Assembly: GCA_030426085.1 (NCBI GenBank)
Contig: JAUHYW010000025.1
Location: 51,899-115,898 of the forward strand
Direction: 5' to 3'
DNA: 64,000 bases
DNA from: a bacterium
GTDB taxonomy: Bacteria > Myxococcota_A > Bradymonadia > UBA7976 > UBA1532
Shown: piece after piece, positions 44,367 through 54,984 of the stretch
Layout of the letters: each line of letters starts with the position of its first letter
Numbering within the stretch: position 1 is the stretch's first letter
Position numbers and translations under genes: made by a program
The notes under the pieces: model-generated
What the model saw: the letters and a program-made list of their open reading frames with translations, nothing else
Database searches by the model: none
What the model was told of the DNA's origin: nothing

Positions 44367-47010
44367 GACCGCGTTGCCACTCACCGCCTCGGCGACCGTC
44401 GCGCTGCACGGCGCGCGCATCCTCCGGCTCGAAGGCGGCATGCCGGTCCGGGTCTTCGACGCGACGCACCCCCCCCGCCTGAGCATCTGGCCCCCACAGC
44501 GGGCCGCGCCCCGGTTGGAGGGGCCGCTGCCATCGCTGACCGGGCGCTGGCGCGCGACCGCGCACGCCCAGCACTTCGTCGCCGATGCCCGGCCGACCGA
44601 CGGCCGAGGCGTGCTGTATGTCGCGGGCCGGGCCGAGGGCTGGCCCGTCGCGTTCGAACCGCCGCCCGATCACCCCACGCTGCGCGCAGCCGAGCAGCGG
44701 CGGCAGGCGGGCGCCTTCCGCGACGCGCTGGCCCTGCTCGACGGGGTCGATCGGGCATGCCCCGACCACCGGCTGGCCGCGCTCGAGCTGCGCGCCCGGC
44801 TGCTTCGTGATCTGGGCGCCCTGACCGAGTCGGCGGCCGCGTGGGTGGACGGCGCCGAGCTGGCGACGACGCTGGCGCTGCCGATCGAGGCGGCCCGACG
44901 GTGGCGGGCGGCAGCGTTCATCGATCTCACCCGTCGGCGGTTCGTCGCCGCCGAGCGCGGCGTGGCGCAGGCGCGCGCGGCGTCGAGCGGGCTGATCGAT
45001 CTGCCCGACACCGTGCGCGCGCTCTACCTCGACGGGCTGTTGGCCGAAGCCCGGGCCGACCTGCTGGGGTCCGCTGCCTGCCTGGAGCGGGCCCACGAGC
45101 TCGCTCTCCGCCTCGACGCACCGGAGCAGGGGGCGATCCGGGCTCAGCTCGGCATGCTCGAGCTGCGGTTGGGGCGGATGCACGCTGCCCGCCGGCTGCT
45201 GGTCGACGCGGCCCCCCCACCGATGGGGCTGCACGAAGAGATCAACCACGCGCTGCAGCGGGCGTGGTTCGCGGCCCACGAGCAATTGGCCGGTGAGTCG
45301 GACGACGGCTTCGCGAGAGCCGGGCGGGCGATCGAGCAGGCGCGGCGCGCGCTGCCCGTCGAAGGGGACCTGCGGCTGTGGGCCGGCTGCGCGATCAGCG
45401 CCGGCTGGCTCGCGCTGCTCGGCGGGCGGATCGTCGAGGCGCGGCGGCACCATGACGAGGCCGAGGCCGTGCACCGGCGCATGGCGGGGCCGGAGCCGGG
45501 CCGCGACTATCTCGCGCCGACGCGCGCCTTGCTCGACGGCCGGATCTGCCTGGCGGAGGGCCGGTTCGAGCAGGCGGTGCGGCGCTTCTCGGCGCTGGCC
45601 GAAGCCGAGGGCCGCAGCGGTCTGCCATCACCGATGCTCTGGGCGGCGCTGCATGGCGTAGGGCTCGCGCTGCGCGCGCTCGATCGGCCCGAGGACGCCG
45701 CGGAGGCCTGGAGTCGTGCCCTGCGCGAGCTCGATCGGGCCGTGATCGATGTGGGCCACGCGCGGGCCCCCGCGTTCCTCGACGCGGTGACGCTGCTCGA
45801 CGTGCCCCATCGGCTCGTCGACGACCTCGTCGATCTGCTCGAAACCCGTCATCCAGGCGCCGCGTTCGCCGCCGCCGACGCCGCGGCGGCCCGACGGCAG
45901 CGCACGCTGAGCGTCGCCAGCCGCAAGGCGCGGCTCACGCCGGCTGCGCGCCGGATCTGGAGCCAGCACCTCGAAGCGGTCGCTGATCGCATGCAAGCCC
46001 ACGCGGCGGCGCGGGCCGACTGGACCCTGGCCCCGCCGGCCTACGACGCGGCGCTGGCGCGCACCGGGCGCGCGGCGCAGGCGGCGTTCACCCGCGCGGT
46101 CGCCGCGCTCGAAGTGGGCGCGAGCGCCGATGAGCTGGCGTGCGCGCCCGCCGAGATCCGCCCGGCGCTCGGTTCGGAGGACGGGGTCTTGATCTGTCGT
46201 CCGCGCGGAGGCGGCGGCGGCGAGTTCTGGTGGCTGACGCGCGATGCGCTGGAGCGGATGGTCACCGCTGACGCGACGCTGCCCGCGCCGGATCGGTTCG
46301 CCCGGGCGCGCCACTTGTACGTCGTCGCCGGTGGGCTGCCCGCGGCGTGGCGCTTGCCCGAGCAGGTGGTCGACGGCGCGCCGCTCGCCGCGCGGGTGAG
46401 CATCAGCTACCTGCCGCACGCCCGCCTCCTGCTGCGCCCCCGGCCCGCGGCGCGCGGGCCCCTGCTCGCCCTGGTCGACCCCGAGGGTGACTTGCCGCTG
46501 GCCCGGGCCGATGGTCGGTGGCTCGCCGAGCGCCTCGCGCAGGCCGAGCGCCCGGTCGAGGTGATCGCAGGTGACGCGGCGACGCCCGAGCGGTTCCTGG
46601 AGGCCATGGGCGCCGCCGCCGCGCTGCACTTCGGCGGGCATGGCGCGCCCGAGCCGGGCAACCCGTCGCAGAGCCACCTGCGCCTGGCGCTCGACGGCGC
46701 CGTGCACGCCGCCGATATCGTCGCGCTCGGCCGGTCCCCCGCGCGGATCGTGCTCCAGGGGTGTTGGACCGGCCTCGGCTTCGGCGAAGGCACGATGAGC
46801 TTGCCGACCGCATGCCTCATGGCGGGCGCGGCGAGCGTCCTGGCGACCACCGAGCCGATCAACGCTGCGCTGGCGAGTCGCTTCGTGCGGCGGTTCTACG
46901 GCAACGGCGGCCTGTGGTCCCCCGGCGAGGGTCTGCGCGCCGCGACGGCGGAGAGCATCGCTGCGGGCGAGCGCGGCTGGCAGAGCTGGCGGTTGCTGGG
47001 TACGCCGTAG
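44341..47010 (+). CDS. TPR-CHAT caspase-like protease
   Basis: 889 residues if the ATG at 44341 is used; a TTG at 44374 would avoid the overlap. Residues ~110-560 are helical TPR-like repeats (AGAFRDALALLDGVDRACPD, GRFEQAVRRFSALAEAEG). The C-terminal ~300 residues are a CHAT domain: ALHFGGHG carrying catalytic His767, and RIVLQGCWTG carrying catalytic Cys808, with the usual VDPEGDLPLA and ASVLATTEPINAALASRFV strands. CHAT is a clan CD Cys protease related to caspases and separase; TPR-CHAT proteins act in bacterial immunity (Craspase, gasdermin activation). Both catalytic residues are intact. Confidence 0.88.
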   Translation: MSSSTPATETALPLTASATVALHGARILRLEGGMPVRVFDATHPPRLSIWPPQRAAPRLEGPLPSLTGRWRATAHAQHFVADARPTDGRGVLYVAGRAEGWPVAFEPPPDHPTLRAAEQRRQAGAFRDALALLDGVDRACPDHRLAALELRARLLRDLGALTESAAAWVDGAELATTLALPIEAARRWRAAAFIDLTRRRFVAAERGVAQARAASSGLIDLPDTVRALYLDGLLAEARADLLGSAACLERAHELALRLDAPEQGAIRAQLGMLELRLGRMHAARRLLVDAAPPPMGLHEEINHALQRAWFAAHEQLAGESDDGFARAGRAIEQARRALPVEGDLRLWAGCAISAGWLALLGGRIVEARRHHDEAEAVHRRMAGPEPGRDYLAPTRALLDGRICLAEGRFEQAVRRFSALAEAEGRSGLPSPMLWAALHGVGLALRALDRPEDAAEAWSRALRELDRAVIDVGHARAPAFLDAVTLLDVPHRLVDDLVDLLETRHPGAAFAAADAAAARRQRTLSVASRKARLTPAARRIWSQHLEAVADRMQAHAAARADWTLAPPAYDAALARTGRAAQAAFTRAVAALEVGASADELACAPAEIRPALGSEDGVLICRPRGGGGGEFWWLTRDALERMVTADATLPAPDRFARARHLYVVAGGLPAAWRLPEQVVDGAPLAARVSISYLPHARLLLRPRPAARGPLLALVDPEGDLPLARADGRWLAERLAQAERPVEVIAGDAATPERFLEAMGAAAALHFGGHGAPEPGNPSQSHLRLALDGAVHAADIVALGRSPARIVLQGCWTGLGFGEGTMSLPTACLMAGAASVLATTEPINAALASRFVRRFYGNGGLWSPGEGLRAATAESIAAGERGWQSWRLLGTP

Positions 47011-47015
47011 CTCGG

Positions 47016-47051
47016 CAGAAAATCGCAGCGGCCCAGAAAATCGCAGCGGCC
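47016..47051 (+). repeat. Two perfect 18-bp tandem repeats after the CHAT gene
   Basis: CAGAAAATCGCAGCGGCC occurs twice head-to-tail, five bases after the CHAT stop and ~60 bases before the next gene. It may be part of a regulatory leader or simple duplication. Confidence 0.8.
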
Positions 47052-47112
47052 CGGAAGAACGGGACCTCGACGGCAAAGACCGCCATGTCCACCCCGAAGA
47101 CATGGAGGCGAC

Positions 47113-48939
47113 ATGCCCACTCCACGCTCTGCAAGGCGTCCGCTCGGTGCCTGTCTGTTGCTGCCCACGCTCGTACTGGTCGGCTGCCTGGACGACCCCT
47201 CGCCGCTGGATTGCACGGCCGATCCGGGTCATCCGACCTGTGCCACCGACGGCTCGACCGTCGATGGTAGCGCCCCGGGCCGATGGGATGCCATCACACC
47301 CACGGACATCGGGCCGGTCCCCCGGTCCGATGGCGAAGCGGCCGATGCGCCGGACGCGGGCGGGGCGCCCGTGCCGACGCCCGATGACGCGCGGGTGCCC
47401 GATGCCGTGCCGATACTGGATGCCACCCCGATGCCCGACCCTGCGCAGGTGCCTGATGCCGCACCGATTCTGGATGCCATGCCGGCGCCGGATGCCGCGC
47501 CACCGCCGATGCCGGATGCCGCGTCGATGCCCGAGCCGGGCTGTCTGCAGACCGGGTGTGATGTCCAGAGCGATCGCCCCTTCTGCGATCCGGCCAGCCG
47601 GCGCTGCGTCGGCTGCGGCCAGGATGACGCGCGTTGCCCGCCCGATCGACCGATCTGCCTCGGCGACCGCTGCGCTCGCTGTGATGCCATCGACCACCGC
47701 GGCTGCGACCGCGCGAGCGCCCGGCCTTGGTGTGATGCCGAGCGGGAAGCCTGCGTCGGCTGCGGCCGCGCGGACGGTCGCTGCCTCGACCCCGCGCGCC
47801 CGGAGTGCGTCGAAGGCGTGTGTCGGGCGTGCGACCCCGAGACGGGTGACGGCTGCGGCGTCGACGCCCCGATCTGTGAGGGCGACGGGCAAGGCCTCGG
47901 CTGCCGGACCTGCATCGCCGACGACGAGTGTCGCCGGCTCGGTCTCGGCGCCGCCTGCCTCGACGGCGCCTGCGCGCCCTGCGATCCCGCCGATCACGCC
48001 GGCTGTGGCCCGGACGCGCTGTGCTGCGCGGGCCCGAACGGACCGACCTGCCGCCCGACCGATGCGGCGCGCGGCTGCACCGCGTGCGATGTGGGCTGCG
48101 GCCTCGCCGGCGATGCCTGTATCGACCGGCAATGTGTCTGCGGCGTCGGGCTGTCGTGCGCCGGGGAGCCTTGGCCGTACTGTGTCGAAGGCGACTGCGC
48201 GGCATGCACCACCGACGATGATCTGGGCTGCGAGGGTGCCCTCGGCCAGTGTGTAGCGGGCACGTGCCGCGCGTGCGACCCGGCTGACGGCGTCGGTTGC
48301 AGCGCCGAGCGCCCGCATTGCGATCAGGCGTTGGCGGTGTGTGTGGCCTGCGAAGCGCACGCCGAATGCGGTCGCTTCGCCGAGACGCCGTTCTGCGTCG
48401 AGGGTCGCTGCGTACCGTGCGAGCCGGGCAGTGATCTGGGCTGCGCGCCGGTGATCGAAGTGTGCATGTCAGCGGCGGGTGCCGTCCGCTGCGAGAGCGC
48501 GGCGTGCGCGTTCACCGATGACTGGACCGACCTCGAGCCCGATGGCGTGTCGGAGTTCGACTTCGACACCCGCGCTCAGCCGGGCCTCGCGCGGGGCGCC
48601 GACTATCGCTGGTCGGGCTGTGATGGTGGGGGGCGGACGAGCGTGGCCCGGCTGATGCTCGACCAGCCGGCGGTGGTCCACACCGACATCCTCGCGGCGG
48701 ACTACCCAGCGATCGTGCAACTGCGCCGGGGCTGTGAGGCGGGCGTGCCGTTGCCACCCGCGCAGCCCTGCCGGGTCGACGGCGGGCCAGCCGTGCCCGA
48801 GCGGTCCCATGGCGTGCTCCAGCCCGGGGTCTACTTCGTCTTCGTCGGCGGGATGCCGATTCAGGGCGTGTCGTTGGAGTATCCCGACGGGTTCCACCGC
48901 GGCACGGGCCGGCTCCGGGTGACAGTGAGTCAGCCCTGA
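47113..48939 (+). CDS. Large Cys-rich lipoprotein
   Basis: 608 residues: signal with lipobox VGC, a linker of degenerate PDA-rich repeats (VPDAAPILDAMPAPDAAPPP), then ~330 residues with about 60 Cys in repeating units of the type RPxCxxxRCVxCxxxDxxC. A ~120-residue beta domain without dense Cys follows (WTDLEPDGVSEFDFDTRAQP onwards), possibly a PPC-like domain. This architecture is common in predatory or gliding Myxococcota and is likely surface exposed. It starts 103 bp after the CHAT stop on the same strand. Confidence 0.8.
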   Translation: MPTPRSARRPLGACLLLPTLVLVGCLDDPSPLDCTADPGHPTCATDGSTVDGSAPGRWDAITPTDIGPVPRSDGEAADAPDAGGAPVPTPDDARVPDAVPILDATPMPDPAQVPDAAPILDAMPAPDAAPPPMPDAASMPEPGCLQTGCDVQSDRPFCDPASRRCVGCGQDDARCPPDRPICLGDRCARCDAIDHRGCDRASARPWCDAEREACVGCGRADGRCLDPARPECVEGVCRACDPETGDGCGVDAPICEGDGQGLGCRTCIADDECRRLGLGAACLDGACAPCDPADHAGCGPDALCCAGPNGPTCRPTDAARGCTACDVGCGLAGDACIDRQCVCGVGLSCAGEPWPYCVEGDCAACTTDDDLGCEGALGQCVAGTCRACDPADGVGCSAERPHCDQALAVCVACEAHAECGRFAETPFCVEGRCVPCEPGSDLGCAPVIEVCMSAAGAVRCESAACAFTDDWTDLEPDGVSEFDFDTRAQPGLARGADYRWSGCDGGGRTSVARLMLDQPAVVHTDILAADYPAIVQLRRGCEAGVPLPPAQPCRVDGGPAVPERSHGVLQPGVYFVFVGGMPIQGVSLEYPDGFHRGTGRLRVTVSQP

Positions 48940-48954
48940 GCCGGCCCGATACCA

Positions 48955-49275
48955 TCAGCGCGGCGCGATCGAGCCTTCGATCTGCGCCCGGCATCGAGTG
49001 ATGGGCGGCTCTCCCTTGCGCTGCGTGACGGTGCACAGCAGCTCGGTCTCGATCGGGGCGCAGTCGAGGCACAGCGGGACCGGCTGCGCCTCGGGGTCGC
49101 CGAACAGCTCGACGAACAGCGGCTCGACGGTCTGTTTCATCGACAGGGTGCACCGGGTCGTGTCGCCGTCGCGGATGCAATGCATCGGCAGCGCGCCGGC
49201 GGTCGCGACGGCGGGCGCCAGGGCGGTCAGCGTGAAGGCGACGACGAGGGACAGGTACAGCGTGATGCGAGACAT
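48955..49275 (-). CDS. Small secreted Cys-containing protein
   Basis: 106 residues. Signal peptide MSRITLYLSLVVAFTLTALA ending near ATAGA. The mature ~80 residues contain six Cys in pairs (HCIRDGDTTRC, LCLDC, LLCTVTQRKGEPPITRC). No family recognised. A perfect 18-bp palindrome lies 20 bases upstream of the ATG, suggesting regulated expression. It is convergent with the Cys-rich lipoprotein. Confidence 0.65.
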   Translation of the reverse strand: MSRITLYLSLVVAFTLTALAPAVATAGALPMHCIRDGDTTRCTLSMKQTVEPLFVELFGDPEAQPVPLCLDCAPIETELLCTVTQRKGEPPITRCRAQIEGSIAPR

Positions 49276-49294
49276 GTGTCATCTCCCGTGCAGA

Positions 49295-49312
49295 GCGATG
49301 GCATGCCATCGC
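49295..49312. promoter_or_regulatory. Perfect 18-bp palindrome, candidate operator
   Basis: GCGATGGCATGCCATCGC reads the same on both strands with no spacer. It is placed 20-37 bases upstream of the start of the small secreted protein (minus strand), a position suited to a dimeric repressor or activator. A hairpin role is less likely given the lack of a loop. Confidence 0.4.
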
Positions 49313-49473
49313 CGGGTTGAGTGGGTGGTGATTCGTCCGAAGACGCACGTCTCTGGAGCACGGCCCGTGCCATACTCGGATAGATCGAATACCCCACGCC
49401 CGCGGGGGGGGAGGGGCGAGAGACCGCGCAGCGACCGCTCAGTCTGCGCGCAGCCTGCGCGGTCACGGGCGGG

Positions 49474-51063
<1,590 letters not shown>

Positions 51064-51137
51064 GCGGCGTACGTTAAGGTCGGGTTCGACCGAATACAAC
51101 GCTGGCGACAGGTCGCGCGTCCCGTGGGGGGGACCGC

Positions 51138-53048
51138 ATGATGAATCGATGGCGGGTCGCCGATCTGGGGGCCTTCGAGGACTACTGCGACACGCTGGAT
51201 CTGGGCGTCGACCTGAAAGAGACGCCCGATGAGTCGGTGACCCTCGGCTCACGGCCGTCGGCGCCCGAGATGCCCGCCGTCGTACCGGCGCCGTCGCCCA
51301 CGGCCGAGCGGCGTCTCGTGGGCCCGGTGGCCGGCTTCGACTTCGAGATCGGCGCTCTGCTCGGCCAGGGCGGCATGGCGCGGGTGCACCTCGGCTGGCA
51401 GCGTTCGGTCGGCCGGGAGGTGGCCATCAAGATCCCCCGCTCGGGCCCCGGACGCGACGCGCGGGTCGCCGCCCTCGTGCGTGAGGCGCGGATCACCGGC
51501 CGCCTGGAGCACCCCAACGTCCCGCCGATGCATGGCCTGGGGCAGACCCGGGACGGGACCGCGGTCATGACCATGAAGCGCATCGAGGGCGTGAGCTGGC
51601 GCGCCGCGCTCGACGACGGCGCCGTGATGCCGCCGCGCTTTCGCAGCGGCGATCGCATCGAGAGTCACCTGCGCATCCTCATGGACGTCTGCGACGCGGT
51701 GCACTTCGCTCACAGCCGCGGGGTCCTGCATCGGGACATCAAGCCGGCCAACGTGCTGCTCGGCCCCTTCGGCGAGGTGTATCTGGCCGACTGGGGCATC
51801 GCGGTCGTGCTCGACGACACCCCCGAGCTGCCCCGCGCGGTCGATGTGCGCGAGCCGGCCGGCACGCCGGGCTACATGGCCCCCGAAATGGCAGCGGGCG
51901 ATGGCTCGGCGCTCGGGATCCACAGCGATGTCTACGGGCTCGGCGCTGTGCTGCACCGGGTGCTCACCGGCCAGCCGCGGCACGGCGGGGCGAGCTACGT
52001 CGAGGCCCTCGTCAGCGCGTTCGAGTCGGCGCCGGTCGAGTATCCGCCCGGCGTTCCGCGGCGGCTGGCGGCCATCTGCGCCCGGGCGACGGCTCGGGCC
52101 CCCGAGGCGCGCTTCGCGGATGCCGCCACGTTCCGGCGAGCCATCGCCGAGTTCCTCGAACAGCGGGACTCGTCGCGGCTGGTCGACGAGGCCGAGGCCG
52201 CGACCGCCCTGCTCGACGCGGCGCGAGCCGCCGACGATGAGCCCGCGGGCGAGCGTCATTTCGGGGTGGCCCGCTTCGCGTTGGAGCACGCGCTGCGGGT
52301 CTGGCCGGGCAATGAGGTCGCGCGGGCGTCGTTGGACACGCTGCTGCTCGACCAGGCAGAGCACGCCCTGAACGCCCGACGCAGCTCATATGCGGACGGT
52401 CTGCTCTCGGCGGTGGACGGCGGGACGACAGCCACCGCCGAGCGGCGGCGGGCGCTGCTCGACCGCGTCGCCCACCTGCGCGAGCGGCGACAGCGGCTCG
52501 GGCACCTGGCCCGCGAGGTCGATCTGGGCGTATTCAGCCGCCACCGTGGGCTCGTCGCCATCTTCCTGGGCCTCGCCTGGGGCCTCAACGGCCTGCGCAG
52601 GGCCGATGCCCGCCCGACGGTGGAGCAGCTCCTGGTCGACCAGCTCTGGATGGCCGGCGCGCTCGTCGCGCTGCTCGTCCTGCTGCGGCGGTGGCTGTGG
52701 AGCACCCGCGTCAACCGCCGAGTGAGCCTGGCGCTGATGGGCATCGTCGCGCTCGACACCTGCGTACGCTTCGCCGGCTGGACGCTCGGGCTGGAGGCGC
52801 CGCAGATCGCGGCCATGGAGTTGGCCGCCGATACGGGCGGCGTCCTCCTCCTGGCGCTGCTGATCGATCTGCGCCTTCTGATCGCGGCGGCGTTGATGGG
52901 CCTGGGCGCCGCGTGGGGGCTGACCCACCTGGACGAGATCTTCCATGTCACGGCCTGGACGGTGCTGGTTGCGCTCTCGTCGATGGGCGTCGTCTGGCTG
53001 ATCTGGCCCGCGAGCATCCACCTCGAGGACCCGCGCGCCGACGCCTGA
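51138..53048 (+). CDS. Ser/Thr protein kinase with C-terminal multi-pass membrane region
   Basis: 636 residues. After ~65 polar residues the kinase has GQGGMARVHLG, Lys98 in VAIK, HRDIKPAN (198-205) and DWG (218-220) in place of DFG, a substitution that can be tolerated; GTPGYMAPEM is intact. A helical region (~340-450) then leads to five or six hydrophobic segments (for example GLVAIFLGLAWGL, MAGALVALLVLL, TAWTVLVALSSMGVVWLIW). The N-terminal soluble kinase with a C-terminal polytopic domain differs from the single-pass kinase at 19193. Divergent from the FHA/sigma-54 activator, its plausible effector. Confidence 0.87.
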   Translation: MMNRWRVADLGAFEDYCDTLDLGVDLKETPDESVTLGSRPSAPEMPAVVPAPSPTAERRLVGPVAGFDFEIGALLGQGGMARVHLGWQRSVGREVAIKIPRSGPGRDARVAALVREARITGRLEHPNVPPMHGLGQTRDGTAVMTMKRIEGVSWRAALDDGAVMPPRFRSGDRIESHLRILMDVCDAVHFAHSRGVLHRDIKPANVLLGPFGEVYLADWGIAVVLDDTPELPRAVDVREPAGTPGYMAPEMAAGDGSALGIHSDVYGLGAVLHRVLTGQPRHGGASYVEALVSAFESAPVEYPPGVPRRLAAICARATARAPEARFADAATFRRAIAEFLEQRDSSRLVDEAEAATALLDAARAADDEPAGERHFGVARFALEHALRVWPGNEVARASLDTLLLDQAEHALNARRSSYADGLLSAVDGGTTATAERRRALLDRVAHLRERRQRLGHLAREVDLGVFSRHRGLVAIFLGLAWGLNGLRRADARPTVEQLLVDQLWMAGALVALLVLLRRWLWSTRVNRRVSLALMGIVALDTCVRFAGWTLGLEAPQIAAMELAADTGGVLLLALLIDLRLLIAAALMGLGAAWGLTHLDEIFHVTAWTVLVALSSMGVVWLIWPASIHLEDPRADA

Positions 53049-53142
53049 TCCCCGACGCCGGACCCGAAGAATCCGAGAGGCGACGGCAGACCGCGCAGCC
53101 GACGGCTTAGACCGGGGTGAATCCGCACTTGCGAGGCCGCCC

Positions 53143-54447
53143 ATGCATCACCCGTCGTCCGTCAGCCGACCCCCCAGGCTCGAGATGTCCACCGCCGGGC
53201 GCCCCCCGGGCCGCCGGGCGCAGGTCGAGGCGCTCTTCGACGCGGCGGTCGACCTGACACCGACCGCTCGCCGGGCCCTGCTCGATGCGCGCTGCGCCGA
53301 GCAGCCTTCCCTGCGCCACGAGGTCTCCCGGCTGCTGGCCCACGCCCGACCGACGACCCTCGACCCTGGGCGGACGTCCGATCCGAGCCGAGGGTGGTCG
53401 CCGAGTCGGGTCATGCGCGCGATCGACGCGTCTCGATTCGAGCCGCCCGACTGGATGCGCCCCGGCACCAGCATCGGCCACTACGAGCTGATCCGGCGGC
53501 TCGGCGTCGGCGGCATGAGCACCGTCTTTCTGGCGCGCGATACCCAGCTCGGGCGTCAGGTGGCGATGAAGTTCCTGCATCGCGCCGACCCCGGCTTCGA
53601 GAACGAGGCCCGGGTGACGGCGCGCTGTGAGCATCCGCACATCGTGCGCATATACGGCCTCGGCGCATGGCGCGGGTGCCCTTTCATGGTCCTCGAGTAC
53701 ATGCCGGGGCGGACCTTGCGGGCCGTGCTCGCCGAGCACATCGAGCGCGCGGGCCCGGGGGGCCGTCGCGGGTTGCCGCCGCGTGAGGTCCGCGACATCA
53801 TGCTCCCGGTCGCGCGCGCGCTCGAGGCGGCCCATGCCCGGGGCGTCGCGCACTGTGATCTCAAGCCCGAGAACATCATCCTGGGCGACGACGGGACCGC
53901 CAAAGTGCTCGACTTCGGCATCGCCCGATTCGTCGAGGGCGCGCCACAGCCCGGCGCGGTGGTCGGCACCCCGGCCTACATGTCCCCCGAGCAGCTGCGC
54001 GGCGAAGGGCTCGACCACCGGACCGACCTGTGGTCGATGGGCGTGATGCTCTTCGAGATGCTGACCGGCCGGATGCCGTTCGAGGATCTCCAATCCCAGC
54101 TCGATGCGCTCCTCGACTCGGACCCACCTCGACCGATCCCGAGAGTGGATGCGGCCGGGCTCGGGCGATTCGAACCGTTGGTCCGAGCGTGCCTCGAGCC
54201 GGCGCCGGACAAGCGATTGGCCAGCGCCGCGGCTCTGGTCGAGGGGCTGAGTGACTTGAAGCAGAAGCGGCGAATCCCGATCGACGAAGGCCATGGCCTC
54301 GCCGGGCTGGCACCTGCGCCATCGGATGGTGCCCCTCTTCGGCCGGGAGGGCGCGATCGGCTCGGTCAGGTGCTGCGAGCGGCGCAGGCTCGAGGGAGAC
54401 GGATCCTGATCGTGGTCGATTGGGTCGAAGAGACCATCGTCGAGTAG
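53143..54447 (+). CDS. Ser/Thr protein kinase, possibly C-terminally shortened
   Basis: 434 residues. The N-terminal ~100 residues include RAQVEALFDAAVDLTPTARR, a helical module typical of ECF-linked kinases of Planctomycetes/Myxococcota. Kinase: GVGGMSTVFLA, Lys143 in AMKF, HCDLKPEN (237-244; Cys for Arg), DFG (257-259), GTPAYMSPEQ. The chain stops ~60 residues after the kinase fold with RRILIVVDWVEETIVE. Many relatives continue into TPR, WD40 or ATPase modules at this point, so loss of a C-terminal part is possible. No membrane helix. 94 bp after the preceding kinase gene. Confidence 0.83.
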   Translation: MHHPSSVSRPPRLEMSTAGRPPGRRAQVEALFDAAVDLTPTARRALLDARCAEQPSLRHEVSRLLAHARPTTLDPGRTSDPSRGWSPSRVMRAIDASRFEPPDWMRPGTSIGHYELIRRLGVGGMSTVFLARDTQLGRQVAMKFLHRADPGFENEARVTARCEHPHIVRIYGLGAWRGCPFMVLEYMPGRTLRAVLAEHIERAGPGGRRGLPPREVRDIMLPVARALEAAHARGVAHCDLKPENIILGDDGTAKVLDFGIARFVEGAPQPGAVVGTPAYMSPEQLRGEGLDHRTDLWSMGVMLFEMLTGRMPFEDLQSQLDALLDSDPPRPIPRVDAAGLGRFEPLVRACLEPAPDKRLASAAALVEGLSDLKQKRRIPIDEGHGLAGLAPAPSDGAPLRPGGRDRLGQVLRAAQARGRRILIVVDWVEETIVE

Positions 54448-54549
54448 GCGACCCCGCCGCTCGCCGCGTGCTCCTCGGATGCCTCGCCGGCCCGGCCCGG
54501 CCCGCGGGCGCGGCGGCGTCGCTCAGCGCCGGGCGCGCCCGACCAGAGG

Positions 54550-54843
54550 CTACCCCTCGGCGTCCTGCCCGCCCTCGTCCGGCAGCGGGTCGAGCAGCTC
54601 GTGCACGTCGATGAGCAGCACCGCCGCCAGGTTGGCCAGCGTGCCGAGGTAGACGTCGCCCTCGTCGTCCTTGCGCAGCAGGCGATAGATCGTCGTCTTC
54701 GCCACGCCTGACCGGCTGGCGAGGCGGGAGATCGAGATCCCGGTCAGCTCGATGCGATCGGCCAGCCGCTTTCGCACGCGGGCGAGGATGGCGGCGTCGG
54801 GCTTGGGCGGCTGCGGCATGACGGCGAGGATAGCGCCGGCCAT
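54550..54843 (-). CDS. Xre-family helix-turn-helix regulator
   Basis: 97 residues. A single HTH of the Cro/CI type: VRKRLADRIELTGISISRLA followed by SRSGVAKTTIYRLLRKDD, with a C-terminal helix TLANLAAVLLIDVHELLD. AGGCGG lies seven bases before the ATG at 54843; MPQPPKP at 54819 is an alternative start. Divergent from a hypothetical gene across 141 bp of unusually A/T-containing DNA, consistent with autoregulation of a shared promoter region (inference). Confidence 0.83.
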   Translation of the reverse strand: MAGAILAVMPQPPKPDAAILARVRKRLADRIELTGISISRLASRSGVAKTTIYRLLRKDDEGDVYLGTLANLAAVLLIDVHELLDPLPDEGGQDAEG

Positions 54844-54984
54844 CGAGACCGCCTACCGGAGTACGGGCGACACTGCAATGGTTCTTCATAGAGATTGATT
54901 CAGTTGTACGAGTAGAACAGGGCCACTAGTCTCGGACCGACACCCCGGGCGAGGGACGCCGCCGGGGTCACCCGAGGGGACGCG
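54844..54984. promoter_or_regulatory. Divergent intergenic region with A/T-richer core
   Basis: Between the Xre gene and the gene at 54985. The stretch around 54880-54930 is clearly less GC-rich than its surroundings. TTGTAC with TAGTCT 17 bases later is a weak plus-strand promoter candidate, matching consensus at only half its positions. Confidence 0.35.
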
